DNA from: Methanocorpusculum sp.
GTDB lineage: Archaea > Halobacteriota > Methanomicrobia > Methanomicrobiales > Methanocorpusculaceae
NCBI GenBank assembly: GCA_030539655.1
Contig: JAUNXT010000007.1
Coordinates: forward strand, 1-35,533
Direction: 5' to 3'
DNA: 35,533 nucleotides
Shown here piece by piece: positions 1-8,528 of the stretch; position 1 is the stretch's first letter; every line of letters starts with the position of its first letter. The notes under the pieces are model-generated. The model had not been told where the DNA came from, searched no databases, and saw only the letters and a program-made list of their open reading frames with translations. A program made the translations under genes and the position numbers.

Positions 1-86
1 GCTCTCCGACAGAAAACCTCCTGCTGAAGAAAAAACACTTATTGTTATCCAACATATATAATATCACATCTGAATACCGAGGAGAC

Positions 87-3000
87 ATGGCGAACAAAAC
101 AACAGTACTTGAGGAACTTCGCGGAAGGCTTCTTGACCTCTCATTAAGAAACAATCTGTTAAACTATCATGTACAGGCTGCGCGGTCAATCGAAATCACC
201 GGCTCGCATGTAAGTGAAGTGTACAGCACCTTAGTCCAGAAAGAAAAGACAATGAAGTTTCAGCCCGGGGAAAACAGCAAAGATACTGCATCCCCGGAAG
301 AAAAAAATATCTGGAAATACCCGATCTTCTCCCGCGGCACAAAAAACACCGAACAGATACTCAATACCCTGTACAGTGACATAGAACTCAGAAAAAGACT
401 CTACTCCCTGCAGACAAAAAGCCGCACCGTCTTCGAAGAACAGGGATACCCGATACTCTACCTCGCCCTCGGATTCGTCGAATGGGATGACCCCGCAAAC
501 AAAGGACTAAAAGCCCCGCTCCTCCTCATACCTGTAGACTTAAACCGCAAAAACATCCGGGAAAACTATACGCTCTCCTGGTCCGGTGAAGACCCCGTGG
601 TATCTCCGTCGCTTGCCGCAAAGTTAGCCGAGGAAGGAATCTCCCTTCCTGAGTTCGGACACCCGGAAAGCCGCGAAGAGGCTGCTTCCTTCTTTGAAAC
701 AGTACAGACCCTCGTTGAGCAGAGGGGATGGAAACTCCTCCCCGGAATAATTCTTGACCTTTTCAGCTTCAAAAAATACGTCATGTACAAAGACCTCGAC
801 CCGGAAAGCTGGGGTGAAGGATTCTCCATCGAAGGAAGTCCCCTCATCAAAAGCATTTTCTCCGCCGACGAACACACGGCGCCTTCAGGTGACGGGGAGC
901 CGGTAAAAAGTCTTGACTTTTCAAACATCATGGATGCGGACTCCTCGCAGCTTGCAGTAATCGCCGAGGCAAAGACCGGAACAAACCTCGTGGTTGAAGG
1001 GCCCCCCGGTACCGGAAAGAGCCAGACGATTGCAAACATGATTGCAGAGATGCTCGCATCCGGCAAAAGTGTTCTTTTCGTCAGCGAAAAGATGGCAGCC
1101 CTGCAGGTTGTAAAGCGAAGACTTGACGCCGCAGGACTTTCCCGGTTCCTTTTGGAACTCCACAGCCAGAACGCAAAAAAGACCGACTTCCTGCATGAAC
1201 TCGAATCCTGTCTGATGATACCGTATGAGACCGGAGAGGCATCCCCTGATGCAGACACAAGGGCAAAAATCGAAACCCTGAGTTCAGACCTCTCCGGCTA
1301 CTGTGAGGAACTCAAAACCCCTGTCGGCGCCTGCGGATTTACTCCGTATGACCTCTTTGGAATCCGTGAACAGTACCGTTACGAGTTCGAGGAAAAACGC
1401 CGCACCGCTCTTCCTTACGCTCCTGTAGAGGATGCCGTTCATCTGACAGCAGACGGATACCGTGCGGCGGTTGCGGCACTCACCGATATCGTCTCGTATC
1501 TCCCGACGCTCCTCCACGAAGGAGAGACAATCTTCACCCACCCCTGGGCAGGCTCCTCCCCGGGACGCCTCCAGCCTGCAGAACGCGAGGAACTGCGGGC
1601 TCTTGCCGTCACGTTCAGAAACAACATGCAGGATGTAAACGCTCTCATTCAGAACACAGCGGCCTCTGCAGAACTTCCGTTCGTTCCCAAAAATGAGACA
1701 GGTCTTGTCATATTCACGGACACCTGCCGCGAGATAGGGAAAGCATACCCCATTACACGCGGGGTTCTGGAAAATCCCGCATGGCAGAACAAAGCGGCCG
1801 CAGAACAGCTGGTCTCCCGCACCGCAAAGAATCTTTTGATGAAGAGGACAGTGGATGAACTGTTCACCCCTGATATTGCGGCAAAGGATGTTTCAGCTCT
1901 TTATCAGGAGTACCTGAAAGTCAGCGGAAAAGGAGCACTGTCCCGCATCTTCTCCTCAAAGTACAAGGATGTAAGAGCCGAGGTCATGTCATGCCTCAGA
2001 AATCCGGATTTACCTGACGCGGAGATAAGAAACGGACTGCAGCAGGCAAAGATTTACTTCTCCGGACGCGAAGGATGGGATGCGGATAAGAAAGCCTGTG
2101 AGGAACTCTTTTCCCCGATCTGGAACGGGGATGACACGGACCCGGGTCTCCTGCAGGACTACATGAGATGGATTTACATCCTGCGTTCCTGGCTGCAGGA
2201 AGGGCGTATCACGTCCGCTACTGTTGACCGGCTGATTGCCGGAAAAACGGAAGGGTGCGCATCTGCCGCAGCTGAACTGAAGGAAAAATACGAAACCGCA
2301 ATGACGGCACGTTCAGACCTCATGGTACGTCTGCACATAACTGAAGAAAAGGAGCCTGAGTTTGAGGAGCTCCTTGCAGCCGCCGGGAAATGGGCCGACA
2401 GTATCGAGCGCATCGAAGCCTGGGGACGATTCCTCTCGTACACTGACGCTGCGAAAAACACTGCAGCCTGTCATACCGCAGAGTTGGTCCGGGCTGGAAA
2501 ACTGGATGCGGAGGGTATCATCCCCGCATTTGTTACAGGATACATCGACGACCTCTTAAAAGCGGCGTATGAGGAGCGTCCGCGGCTTGCACAGTTTGCA
2601 CAGATGCCGCACGAGCAAAAGATTGAGGCCTTCAAAGCCCTTGACCGCCGGATAATCAGCGAGAATGCAAAGCAGCTGTCGCGCAGGCTTTCAAAACAGA
2701 TGCCAGAACTTTTCGCAGGAGCATCCCGCGAATCCGAGATGGGAATTCTTGCAGGTGAATTTAACCGCAAACGCGGCCACATGTCCATCCGCTCCCTGAT
2801 GACAAAGTGCGGCGGACTGATTCAGAAGATAAAGCCCTGCTTTATGATGAGCCCCTTGTCTGTTGCCCAGTATCTGGACCCGAGGTCGGTTACTTTTGAC
2901 ATTATTATCTTCGATGAGGCAAGTCAGGTCAAACCCGAAGACGCCCTGGGGGCACTCATGCGCGGAAGGCAGCTCGTGGTAATGGGTGATTCACGGCAGC

Positions 3001-5072
3001 TTCCCCCGACATCATTCTTTGACTCGACGGGCGGTCTCTTCGACGAGGAAAACGACTTTGGAGACGGTACGGCAGAGATTACCGATATGGAAAGTCTGCT
3101 TCACGCCTGCAAACAGGTCTACCCCGTGCGGCGTCTTACCTGGCATTACCGCTCGCGCCACGAATCCCTCATAGCTGTCTCGAACGCGGAGTTCTATGAC
3201 GGCTCCCTCTTTGTCTTCCCGTCGCCGAAACATGACACAGATGACCTGGGGCTCTCCTTTGTCCATGTGGAGGGGTCGGTCTATGACCGGGGAAAGACCG
3301 GGGTAAACCGCGGAGAGGCAAAAGAAGTGGCAAAGGCAGTAATCGGGTATTACCGCAGATTCCCGGATAAGACACTCGGTGTTGCCACATTCTCCTCAAA
3401 GCAGCAGGAGGCAATCCGCCGCGAGGTGGACATTCTCCTGCGTGAAAGCCCCGATGTTGAGGCTCTGATGCAGTCCGTAAAAGGCGAGGAGTTCTTTGTC
3501 AAGAATCTGGAGACCGTGCAGGGAGATGAGCGTGATACGATTCTCATCAGCATCGGTTACGGATTTGACGGGGAGCACCGGCTTTCACGCAACTTCGGCC
3601 CCTTAAACCAGGCAGGGGGAGAGCGGCGTCTGAATGTTTTAATCACCCGTGCCCGTGAGCGCTGCGTTGTGTTTTCCAACTTCCGCGGATATGAGCTTCC
3701 GATAGACGGGGAAACGCCCCGCGGAGTCTGTGCACTTGCATCCTTCCTCATCTATGCGGGGAGCAGAAACAGTGACTCACTGGAAGCCGCCTGGTCTGCG
3801 GAACCGGCATCAGACAGGTTCTCGGATACGATTGCAGAGATGCTTGAAAGCCGCGGCTACACAGTAACCCGGAATGTGGGGTGTGCGGGATTCAGAATTG
3901 ATATTGCAGTCGCCCATCCGACAGATTCCGGCGTGTTCATGGCAGGAATTTTATCTGACGGGAGAAACTACTGGTCGGCAGCGGATGCCCGCGACCGTGA
4001 CCGTCTGCGGCTCCAGATTCTGGAAGGACTTGGATGGAACATCATCCGTGTCTGGGCGCCTGAGTGGTTCTGCGCCCCGAAGGAGTGTGAGCAGAAACTG
4101 CTGCAGGCCCTTGAGGAGGCAAAAAGCGGGAAAACAGAATCCGGTGCGGCAAAGAAGAAAGGAAGTGCCGGATCCGTGAAGAACCCTGCGGCAAAAGCAC
4201 CGGCACGGGAGGAAGAGCCCCTCCCGCAGGAAAAAACCGCGAAAACCGGACAGGAGGGAATCCGGGAAAAGCCTGCTGCAAAGCGGACGGTGCGGAAAAA
4301 GACGGAAGTCCCCGCCGAAGTGCCGAAAGAAGCGGAGAAACAGGAAAATCAGGAGGAGCTTTTCGAACCGGTGCAGAAACCTGCGCCGAAGCGTGTCAGA
4401 AAACCTGTGCAGCCTGCCGCCCCTGCAGCAGGGAGTGCTGCAGTCCCTGCTTTGTATCATGTCCCCCCCGGGGCGGCGGCAGAGGCTCTGAAAGATACAG
4501 AGACCTCCCGCGAGTGGAGACGGGTTCCTGCAGAGATGGATTTCCCGAAGTATGTCGCTGCGAAACAGTGTATCCTCCAGAAGTACAACCAGTTCGCCTC
4601 AGTTCAGGATTATGTAATAGGAACCGCGATTGTAGAAATCACGGCTGTGGAAGGGCCGATTTCGGAAAACACCCTCTACACCAGAATTAAAGAGTTAGGG
4701 CGCGTCCCGCGTCTCACGCCGGCAATTAAGGATACCATCTCAAGACAGGTGCGTGAGGTAACAGCTGACGGACAGCTTGAACGTGACGATGAGGGTTTTA
4801 TCTCGATTCCGGACGGGAAGCTGATTCCAAGGGTCCGCGGAGCGGGGTGGGTCATCACAGATGTATCACTCTCAGAGCTTTTGCTTGCGGCACAGATTAT
4901 TCTGATGCGGCAGTATGCAACACCTGCGGCGGAGCTTGCAAAGCAGACAGCGACCTCCCTCGGGTTTAAGGCAACCGCTGTCGCCCGCGAGCGTGCGGAA
5001 AAAGCGGTTAATATGGGCATCAGACTCGGCATTATCTCCGAGGAAGACGGAGTTTGTATCGTCAAATCCTAA
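87..5072 (+). CDS. DUF4011/superfamily 1 helicase/Vsr-like nuclease/DUF3320 giant protein (candidate antiphage effector)
   Basis: This is a 1661-residue multidomain protein. The N-terminal part (about 10-250) looks like DUF4011. A Dna2/NAM7-type superfamily 1 helicase follows, with Walker A GPPGTGKS at 305-312, Walker B DEASQ at 943-947, motif V-like VQGDERD near 1150 and motif VI RLNVLITRAR near 1181-1190. A restriction-endonuclease-like segment of the MTES_1575/Vsr type spans about 1243-1330. A Lys/Ala/Pro-rich linker covers about 1345-1470, and a DUF3320-like C-terminus follows. I chose the ATG at 87 because GGAG lies just upstream at 81-84; an in-frame ATG at 42 would add 15 residues. Proteins of this architecture are known from defence islands (the Hhe-type single-gene systems are similar), so nucleic-acid unwinding and cleavage against invading DNA is an inference. 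The usual acidic residue before the SDG of the nuclease motif appears replaced (L1289). What lies upstream is outside the window. Confidence 0.85.
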   Translation: MANKTTVLEELRGRLLDLSLRNNLLNYHVQAARSIEITGSHVSEVYSTLVQKEKTMKFQPGENSKDTASPEEKNIWKYPIFSRGTKNTEQILNTLYSDIELRKRLYSLQTKSRTVFEEQGYPILYLALGFVEWDDPANKGLKAPLLLIPVDLNRKNIRENYTLSWSGEDPVVSPSLAAKLAEEGISLPEFGHPESREEAASFFETVQTLVEQRGWKLLPGIILDLFSFKKYVMYKDLDPESWGEGFSIEGSPLIKSIFSADEHTAPSGDGEPVKSLDFSNIMDADSSQLAVIAEAKTGTNLVVEGPPGTGKSQTIANMIAEMLASGKSVLFVSEKMAALQVVKRRLDAAGLSRFLLELHSQNAKKTDFLHELESCLMIPYETGEASPDADTRAKIETLSSDLSGYCEELKTPVGACGFTPYDLFGIREQYRYEFEEKRRTALPYAPVEDAVHLTADGYRAAVAALTDIVSYLPTLLHEGETIFTHPWAGSSPGRLQPAEREELRALAVTFRNNMQDVNALIQNTAASAELPFVPKNETGLVIFTDTCREIGKAYPITRGVLENPAWQNKAAAEQLVSRTAKNLLMKRTVDELFTPDIAAKDVSALYQEYLKVSGKGALSRIFSSKYKDVRAEVMSCLRNPDLPDAEIRNGLQQAKIYFSGREGWDADKKACEELFSPIWNGDDTDPGLLQDYMRWIYILRSWLQEGRITSATVDRLIAGKTEGCASAAAELKEKYETAMTARSDLMVRLHITEEKEPEFEELLAAAGKWADSIERIEAWGRFLSYTDAAKNTAACHTAELVRAGKLDAEGIIPAFVTGYIDDLLKAAYEERPRLAQFAQMPHEQKIEAFKALDRRIISENAKQLSRRLSKQMPELFAGASRESEMGILAGEFNRKRGHMSIRSLMTKCGGLIQKIKPCFMMSPLSVAQYLDPRSVTFDIIIFDEASQVKPEDALGALMRGRQLVVMGDSRQLPPTSFFDSTGGLFDEENDFGDGTAEITDMESLLHACKQVYPVRRLTWHYRSRHESLIAVSNAEFYDGSLFVFPSPKHDTDDLGLSFVHVEGSVYDRGKTGVNRGEAKEVAKAVIGYYRRFPDKTLGVATFSSKQQEAIRREVDILLRESPDVEALMQSVKGEEFFVKNLETVQGDERDTILISIGYGFDGEHRLSRNFGPLNQAGGERRLNVLITRARERCVVFSNFRGYELPIDGETPRGVCALASFLIYAGSRNSDSLEAAWSAEPASDRFSDTIAEMLESRGYTVTRNVGCAGFRIDIAVAHPTDSGVFMAGILSDGRNYWSAADARDRDRLRLQILEGLGWNIIRVWAPEWFCAPKECEQKLLQALEEAKSGKTESGAAKKKGSAGSVKNPAAKAPAREEEPLPQEKTAKTGQEGIREKPAAKRTVRKKTEVPAEVPKEAEKQENQEELFEPVQKPAPKRVRKPVQPAAPAAGSAAVPALYHVPPGAAAEALKDTETSREWRRVPAEMDFPKYVAAKQCILQKYNQFASVQDYVIGTAIVEITAVEGPISENTLYTRIKELGRVPRLTPAIKDTISRQVREVTADGQLERDDEGFISIPDGKLIPRVRGAGWVITDVSLSELLLAAQIILMRQYATPAAELAKQTATSLGFKATAVARERAEKAVNMGIRLGIISEEDGVCIVKS

Positions 5073-5096
5073 TACTTACCCCGTCAAATATAATTT

Positions 5097-5393
5097 ATGT
5101 CATTATCAGTTGACGTTATCGACAAGCTTGCCGCATTAATTACGGCCGCTTTTGGTTTAATTGCCGCTCTGGCATGGAACACTGCTATTCAGGAGATTTT
5201 CACGACACTCTTCGGGGAGCAGAGCACAATTCCCGCAATGCTCGGATATGCTGTCTTTGTGACAATCCTTGCTGTATTCTTCACAGTCTGGATCGGATTC
5301 GTCTCCGGAAAGGCAAAGAAGGCCGCAGATGCAGCATCCGAGAAGGTCAAAAAAGCCGCAGCAGAAAAACTGCACTTAAAGAAGGAAGAGTAA
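5097..5393 (+). CDS. Small membrane protein, DUF5654-like
   Basis: This 98-residue protein has two hydrophobic segments, about residues 8-30 and 45-70. A highly charged Lys/Ala/Glu-rich amphipathic tail of about 28 residues follows. It starts 24 bases after the stop of the helicase gene, with no clear Shine-Dalgarno sequence, so it may be read through from upstream or have a leaderless start. The composition matches small archaeal proteins grouped as DUF5654, whose function is not established. The two membrane spans and helical cytoplasmic tail suggest a small inner-membrane protein. Whether it is a functional partner of the preceding helicase is unknown; adjacency is the only evidence. Confidence 0.72.
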   Translation: MSLSVDVIDKLAALITAAFGLIAALAWNTAIQEIFTTLFGEQSTIPAMLGYAVFVTILAVFFTVWIGFVSGKAKKAADAASEKVKKAAAEKLHLKKEE

Positions 5394-5407
5394 CTAAAAT
5401 AAAACAG

Positions 5408-5430
5408 GAGGGGTTTTACCCTCTTTTTTT
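5408..5430. terminator. Hairpin plus T-run between convergent genes
   Basis: GAGGG (5408-5412) pairs with CCCTC (5419-5423) across a six-base loop and is followed by seven T residues (5424-5430). It serves the plus-strand small membrane gene. The loop contains the TAA stop codon of the convergent tfrB gene, so the two transcripts end on top of one another. Confidence 0.6.
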
Positions 5431-6870
5431 CAATTTGTCTTTTCTCCGGTACCCGTCTGCCATCAGGGACACAATGTTTACGACCGGAAGTCCTGTTGTC
5501 TGATGAATATGATATTCACAGAAGGGGCACACAGTAACTACCGTATCAGCACCTGTGTTTTTAATCATCTCCGCACGGCGTTTCCCGATTTCTTCCGCCT
5601 CACCGGGCTTTCCGGACCGCACACCTCCTCCGGCCCCGCAGCACTGTGCTTTCAGGTCAATAAACGACCCGGTAAAGGAGGTGAGAATCTCCCGCGGCTC
5701 ATTTCCAATCCCCTGTCCCCGCAGAAGGTGGCAGGGGTCATGATAGGTGTACGTCCCGGAGGCGGTCCCCGGAATCTCGAACCCCTCTTTTATCAGGAAC
5801 TCGGTTATATCGTAGACGGTAAAAGGTGTCGTATAATCGTTTTTCAGTGTTGAGCCGCAGCCTGCACAGACGGTAATTACTGTATCTATTCCTGCAAATG
5901 CCGCGATATTTTTCTTCTGCAGTTCCGGGATAATTTTTGTAAAACCGGTTCTGATAAGGGGTGATCCGCAGCAGACCTGGGTTTTGGGAATAATCACACG
6001 ATAGCCGTTTCTTGTCAGAACAAAGACCGTATCAGACGCGGGCTGCTGTACGCGGGCATTAAACATGCACCCGACAAAAAATCCGACCGTCCCTTTGAAG
6101 GGTGTGCCTTCTGCCGGCTCATAGACCTCTTCAGCCGTTTCAAGGAAGGTGTCCTTCCCTGATACGGAGTGGCCGGTCTTTTCGATTAAATCTGCAAGCG
6201 TGGCATGTGCGGGAAGACCAAAACCTGCCGCAACCGCTTTTTCTCTCAGTTTTTCGATTGCTTTTCCCGGGATGTTGATGTGCTTCGGGCAGACCTCAAC
6301 GCACTTTCTGCAGGTGGTACAGGAGAAGAGTCCTTTTTCTACGGCAATCGGAATTCTGTCTTCTGTGTTTCTCGGATCAAAGGAGATACGCGCTTCCTTT
6401 GCAAATATCGCAGGACCTGCGTAACCGCCGACCGCAGGGCACGCGGAGACGCATGAAAGGCACTCGATACACTCCCGAAGCGGTTTTATTTTATCAAGCT
6501 CTGCATCCGTTATGCTGCGGCAGCCGCACGCATCGGGTGTGAGGCTTCCGAAGCGCTTAATGACGGGAGATACATCACAGACTAAATCCCGGATGACCGG
6601 AAGATTCAGCGGCTCGATTACATCCCCGTCTGCTGCCTGCTTCTCGCATGCGAGGGCGGGGTCTCCGTTTACCCGTACCGCACACGACCCGCATTGGGCG
6701 CTTCTGCAGCAGTGTCTGAAGGACAAGGACGGGTCAATGGTGTCGCGGATGGTTTCAAGAACGGTGAGTACTGTACATCCCGCGGGGACCTGTATGGTAT
6801 ATGATTCGGGGTGCGGAGCATTATCTGTTTCCGGACTGAACCGGGATACCGAAACGGTGATGATGCTCAT
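5416..6870 (-). CDS. tfrB: Thiol:fumarate reductase subunit B (Fe-S and CCG domains)
   Basis: This 484-residue iron-sulfur subunit belongs to the methanogen fumarate reductase that oxidises coenzyme M and coenzyme B to the heterodisulfide while reducing fumarate to succinate. The order of domains is visible. A plant-type 2Fe-2S domain has Cys54/55, 60, 63 and 75. Two 4Fe-4S motifs follow (Cys134, 137, 140, 144 and Cys184, 187, 190, 194). Two HdrB-like CCG modules come last (C268, CC300-301, C335/338; then C380, CC410-411, C448/451). The length fits the known Methanothermobacter subunit. The start at 6870 is chosen because its ATG overlaps the tfrA stop as ATGA, a classic coupled arrangement; an upstream in-frame ATG at 6921 would lie inside tfrA. 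The enzyme is expected to be cytoplasmic and to supply succinate for biosynthesis. Confidence 0.93.
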   Translation of the reverse strand: MSIITVSVSRFSPETDNAPHPESYTIQVPAGCTVLTVLETIRDTIDPSLSFRHCCRSAQCGSCAVRVNGDPALACEKQAADGDVIEPLNLPVIRDLVCDVSPVIKRFGSLTPDACGCRSITDAELDKIKPLRECIECLSCVSACPAVGGYAGPAIFAKEARISFDPRNTEDRIPIAVEKGLFSCTTCRKCVEVCPKHINIPGKAIEKLREKAVAAGFGLPAHATLADLIEKTGHSVSGKDTFLETAEEVYEPAEGTPFKGTVGFFVGCMFNARVQQPASDTVFVLTRNGYRVIIPKTQVCCGSPLIRTGFTKIIPELQKKNIAAFAGIDTVITVCAGCGSTLKNDYTTPFTVYDITEFLIKEGFEIPGTASGTYTYHDPCHLLRGQGIGNEPREILTSFTGSFIDLKAQCCGAGGGVRSGKPGEAEEIGKRRAEMIKNTGADTVVTVCPFCEYHIHQTTGLPVVNIVSLMADGYRRKDKLKKRG

Positions 6871-8513
6871 TGAAACCGATCCTCTCTGATTTCGATGCCT
6901 GCTTTTTCCCGGGCGAACCATGTGTGTCCGAAGGGTGATGTTTCATTTGTCCACGGGACCTGTATATCGGTTCTGGTATGCGACCCGCGCGACTCGCGGC
7001 GAAGCAGAGCGCCTGATACAACGAGGGATGCAGTCAGCAGCATATTTTCAACCGTTACTGCAACAGGAATTTCCTCTTTGGATGATGCATGCAGTCTGAG
7101 CCCTGAAAGGCGCTTTATTTCGCGTTCGGCTCTCCGGAGGTCCAGCTCGTTACGGTAGATGCCGGCATTGTTCCACATAATCTGCTGCAGTTCGGCTTTT
7201 ACGGCAGCAGGACGTGCGGTTCCCGAAAAAAACGCAGAGATACGTCCGGCTGCCTTTTTCAGTGCTGACTCTGCAGCGGTTTTTACCTCCGCCGTGTTGT
7301 TTGCAGGCATCTTTCCGGCAGCTGCCCCTGCACGTTTTCCAAACACCTGGGTTTCTGCAAGTGCATTTCCTCCGAGCCGGTTTCCGCCGTGCACCCCTCC
7401 TGCGGTTTCTCCCGCAGCAAAAAGCCCGGGGAGAGAGCTTTCAGCGTCTGGTGTTATCCTGACTCCGCCCATAAAGTGGTGCGCGGTAGGGGCTACCTCC
7501 ATTGCTTCGTGCCGGATGTCGATACCTGATTTCAGGAACTGGGAAAGCATCAGGGGAAGACGGGATTCGATGGTTTCTGCAGGGAGGTGCGACACATCGA
7601 GGTACACGCCCCCGTCTTTAGTCCCCCTTCCTGATGCAACCTCGGTTGCAATTGCCCGGGCTACAACGTCACGGGTGGATAACTCCATCCGTGCCGCATC
7701 ATAGGTTTTCATAAACCGCTCGCCTGCGGTATTTTTAAGCACCCCGCCCTCGCCGCGGACAGCTTCGGTAATAAGCCTCCCGCGTGAGTCAGCCGGTTTT
7801 ACAGCCCCCGTCGGGTGGAACTGCACCTCTTCCATGTCGATGAGTTCTGCACCTGCACGGTATGCCAGAGCGTACCCGTCGCCTGTTCCCGCGGTGGAGT
7901 TGGTTGTAACCGGATAGAGCTGACCTGCACCGCCTGTGGCGAGAACCACCGCATCAGCAGTGACCGCGGAAAGATTTCCTGCAGCATCAAGGAGCACCGC
8001 GCCGCAGACCGTATCCCCTGCCTTAATCAGCTCAACAGCATATGTTTCATCCCGGATTTCCGCATTAGATGCGCGAAGCTGCTCTAAAAGGGTCATAACA
8101 ATCTCATGCCCGGTGTGGTCTCCGGCATAGCAGGTGCGCGGGAACTTCTGCCCCCCGAACGGCCGCTGTGCCAGAGTACAGTCTTTTGTAACCTCAAAGC
8201 ACGCTCCCCACTGTACAAGTTCCTGTATGCGGTCAGGTGCTTCATCGGTCAGAATCCGGACAAGCTCTTCATCGTTCAGGTAGGCTCCGCCTTTTGTTGT
8301 ATCCTCAAAGTGCGAACAGCAGGAGTCGGCAGGGTTTACAGCGCCGTTAATTCCGCCTTCAGCCATAACCGTACACCCTCCTTTTCCGGTGATTGTCTTT
8401 GATATGATACAGACCGTGCCGTACTTCACTGCTTCAAGTGCAGCGCGGATTCCTGCCCCTCCGGAGCCGATGACCAGGACATGATAGTGGCTGATGTTTG
8501 TGTTATCAGGCAT
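6867..8513 (-). CDS. tfrA: Thiol:fumarate reductase subunit A (FAD)
   Basis: This 548-residue flavoprotein subunit belongs to the succinate dehydrogenase/fumarate reductase family. The dinucleotide-binding GSGGAG is at 16-21, the family HPTGA motif at 233-237, the RGEGG segment carrying the active-site arginine at 253-257, a substrate-region HH at 345-346, and the second FAD-binding stretch LFAAGE at 364-369. It pairs with the CCG-domain subunit directly downstream, which identifies it as thiol:fumarate reductase rather than a quinone-linked enzyme. No membrane-anchor subunit is present. The start at 8513 is preferred over the ATG two codons upstream because GGAGG sits seven bases before it. 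The gene begins 15 bases after the hmgA stop, so the three genes are probably one transcript. Confidence 0.93.
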   Translation of the reverse strand: MPDNTNISHYHVLVIGSGGAGIRAALEAVKYGTVCIISKTITGKGGCTVMAEGGINGAVNPADSCCSHFEDTTKGGAYLNDEELVRILTDEAPDRIQELVQWGACFEVTKDCTLAQRPFGGQKFPRTCYAGDHTGHEIVMTLLEQLRASNAEIRDETYAVELIKAGDTVCGAVLLDAAGNLSAVTADAVVLATGGAGQLYPVTTNSTAGTGDGYALAYRAGAELIDMEEVQFHPTGAVKPADSRGRLITEAVRGEGGVLKNTAGERFMKTYDAARMELSTRDVVARAIATEVASGRGTKDGGVYLDVSHLPAETIESRLPLMLSQFLKSGIDIRHEAMEVAPTAHHFMGGVRITPDAESSLPGLFAAGETAGGVHGGNRLGGNALAETQVFGKRAGAAAGKMPANNTAEVKTAAESALKKAAGRISAFFSGTARPAAVKAELQQIMWNNAGIYRNELDLRRAEREIKRLSGLRLHASSKEEIPVAVTVENMLLTASLVVSGALLRRESRGSHTRTDIQVPWTNETSPFGHTWFAREKAGIEIREDRFQ

Positions 8514-8528
8514 CTTCATCCCTCCGTT

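Noticed and set aside
566-1258. Long open frame antisense to the giant helicase gene
   Set aside because: It is Ser/Arg-rich, lacks recognisable motifs and lies wholly inside a gene with clear helicase motifs on the other strand.
3951-4460. 169-codon antisense frame within the linker region of the helicase gene
   Set aside because: Its Phe/Leu/Arg-rich composition is the complement of the Lys/Ala/Glu-rich linker codons; no family resemblance.
7159-7704. 181-codon plus-strand frame inside tfrA
   Set aside because: It is a shadow of the GC-rich tfrA codons, with Ala/Pro/Ser-rich low-complexity translation and no initiation signal.
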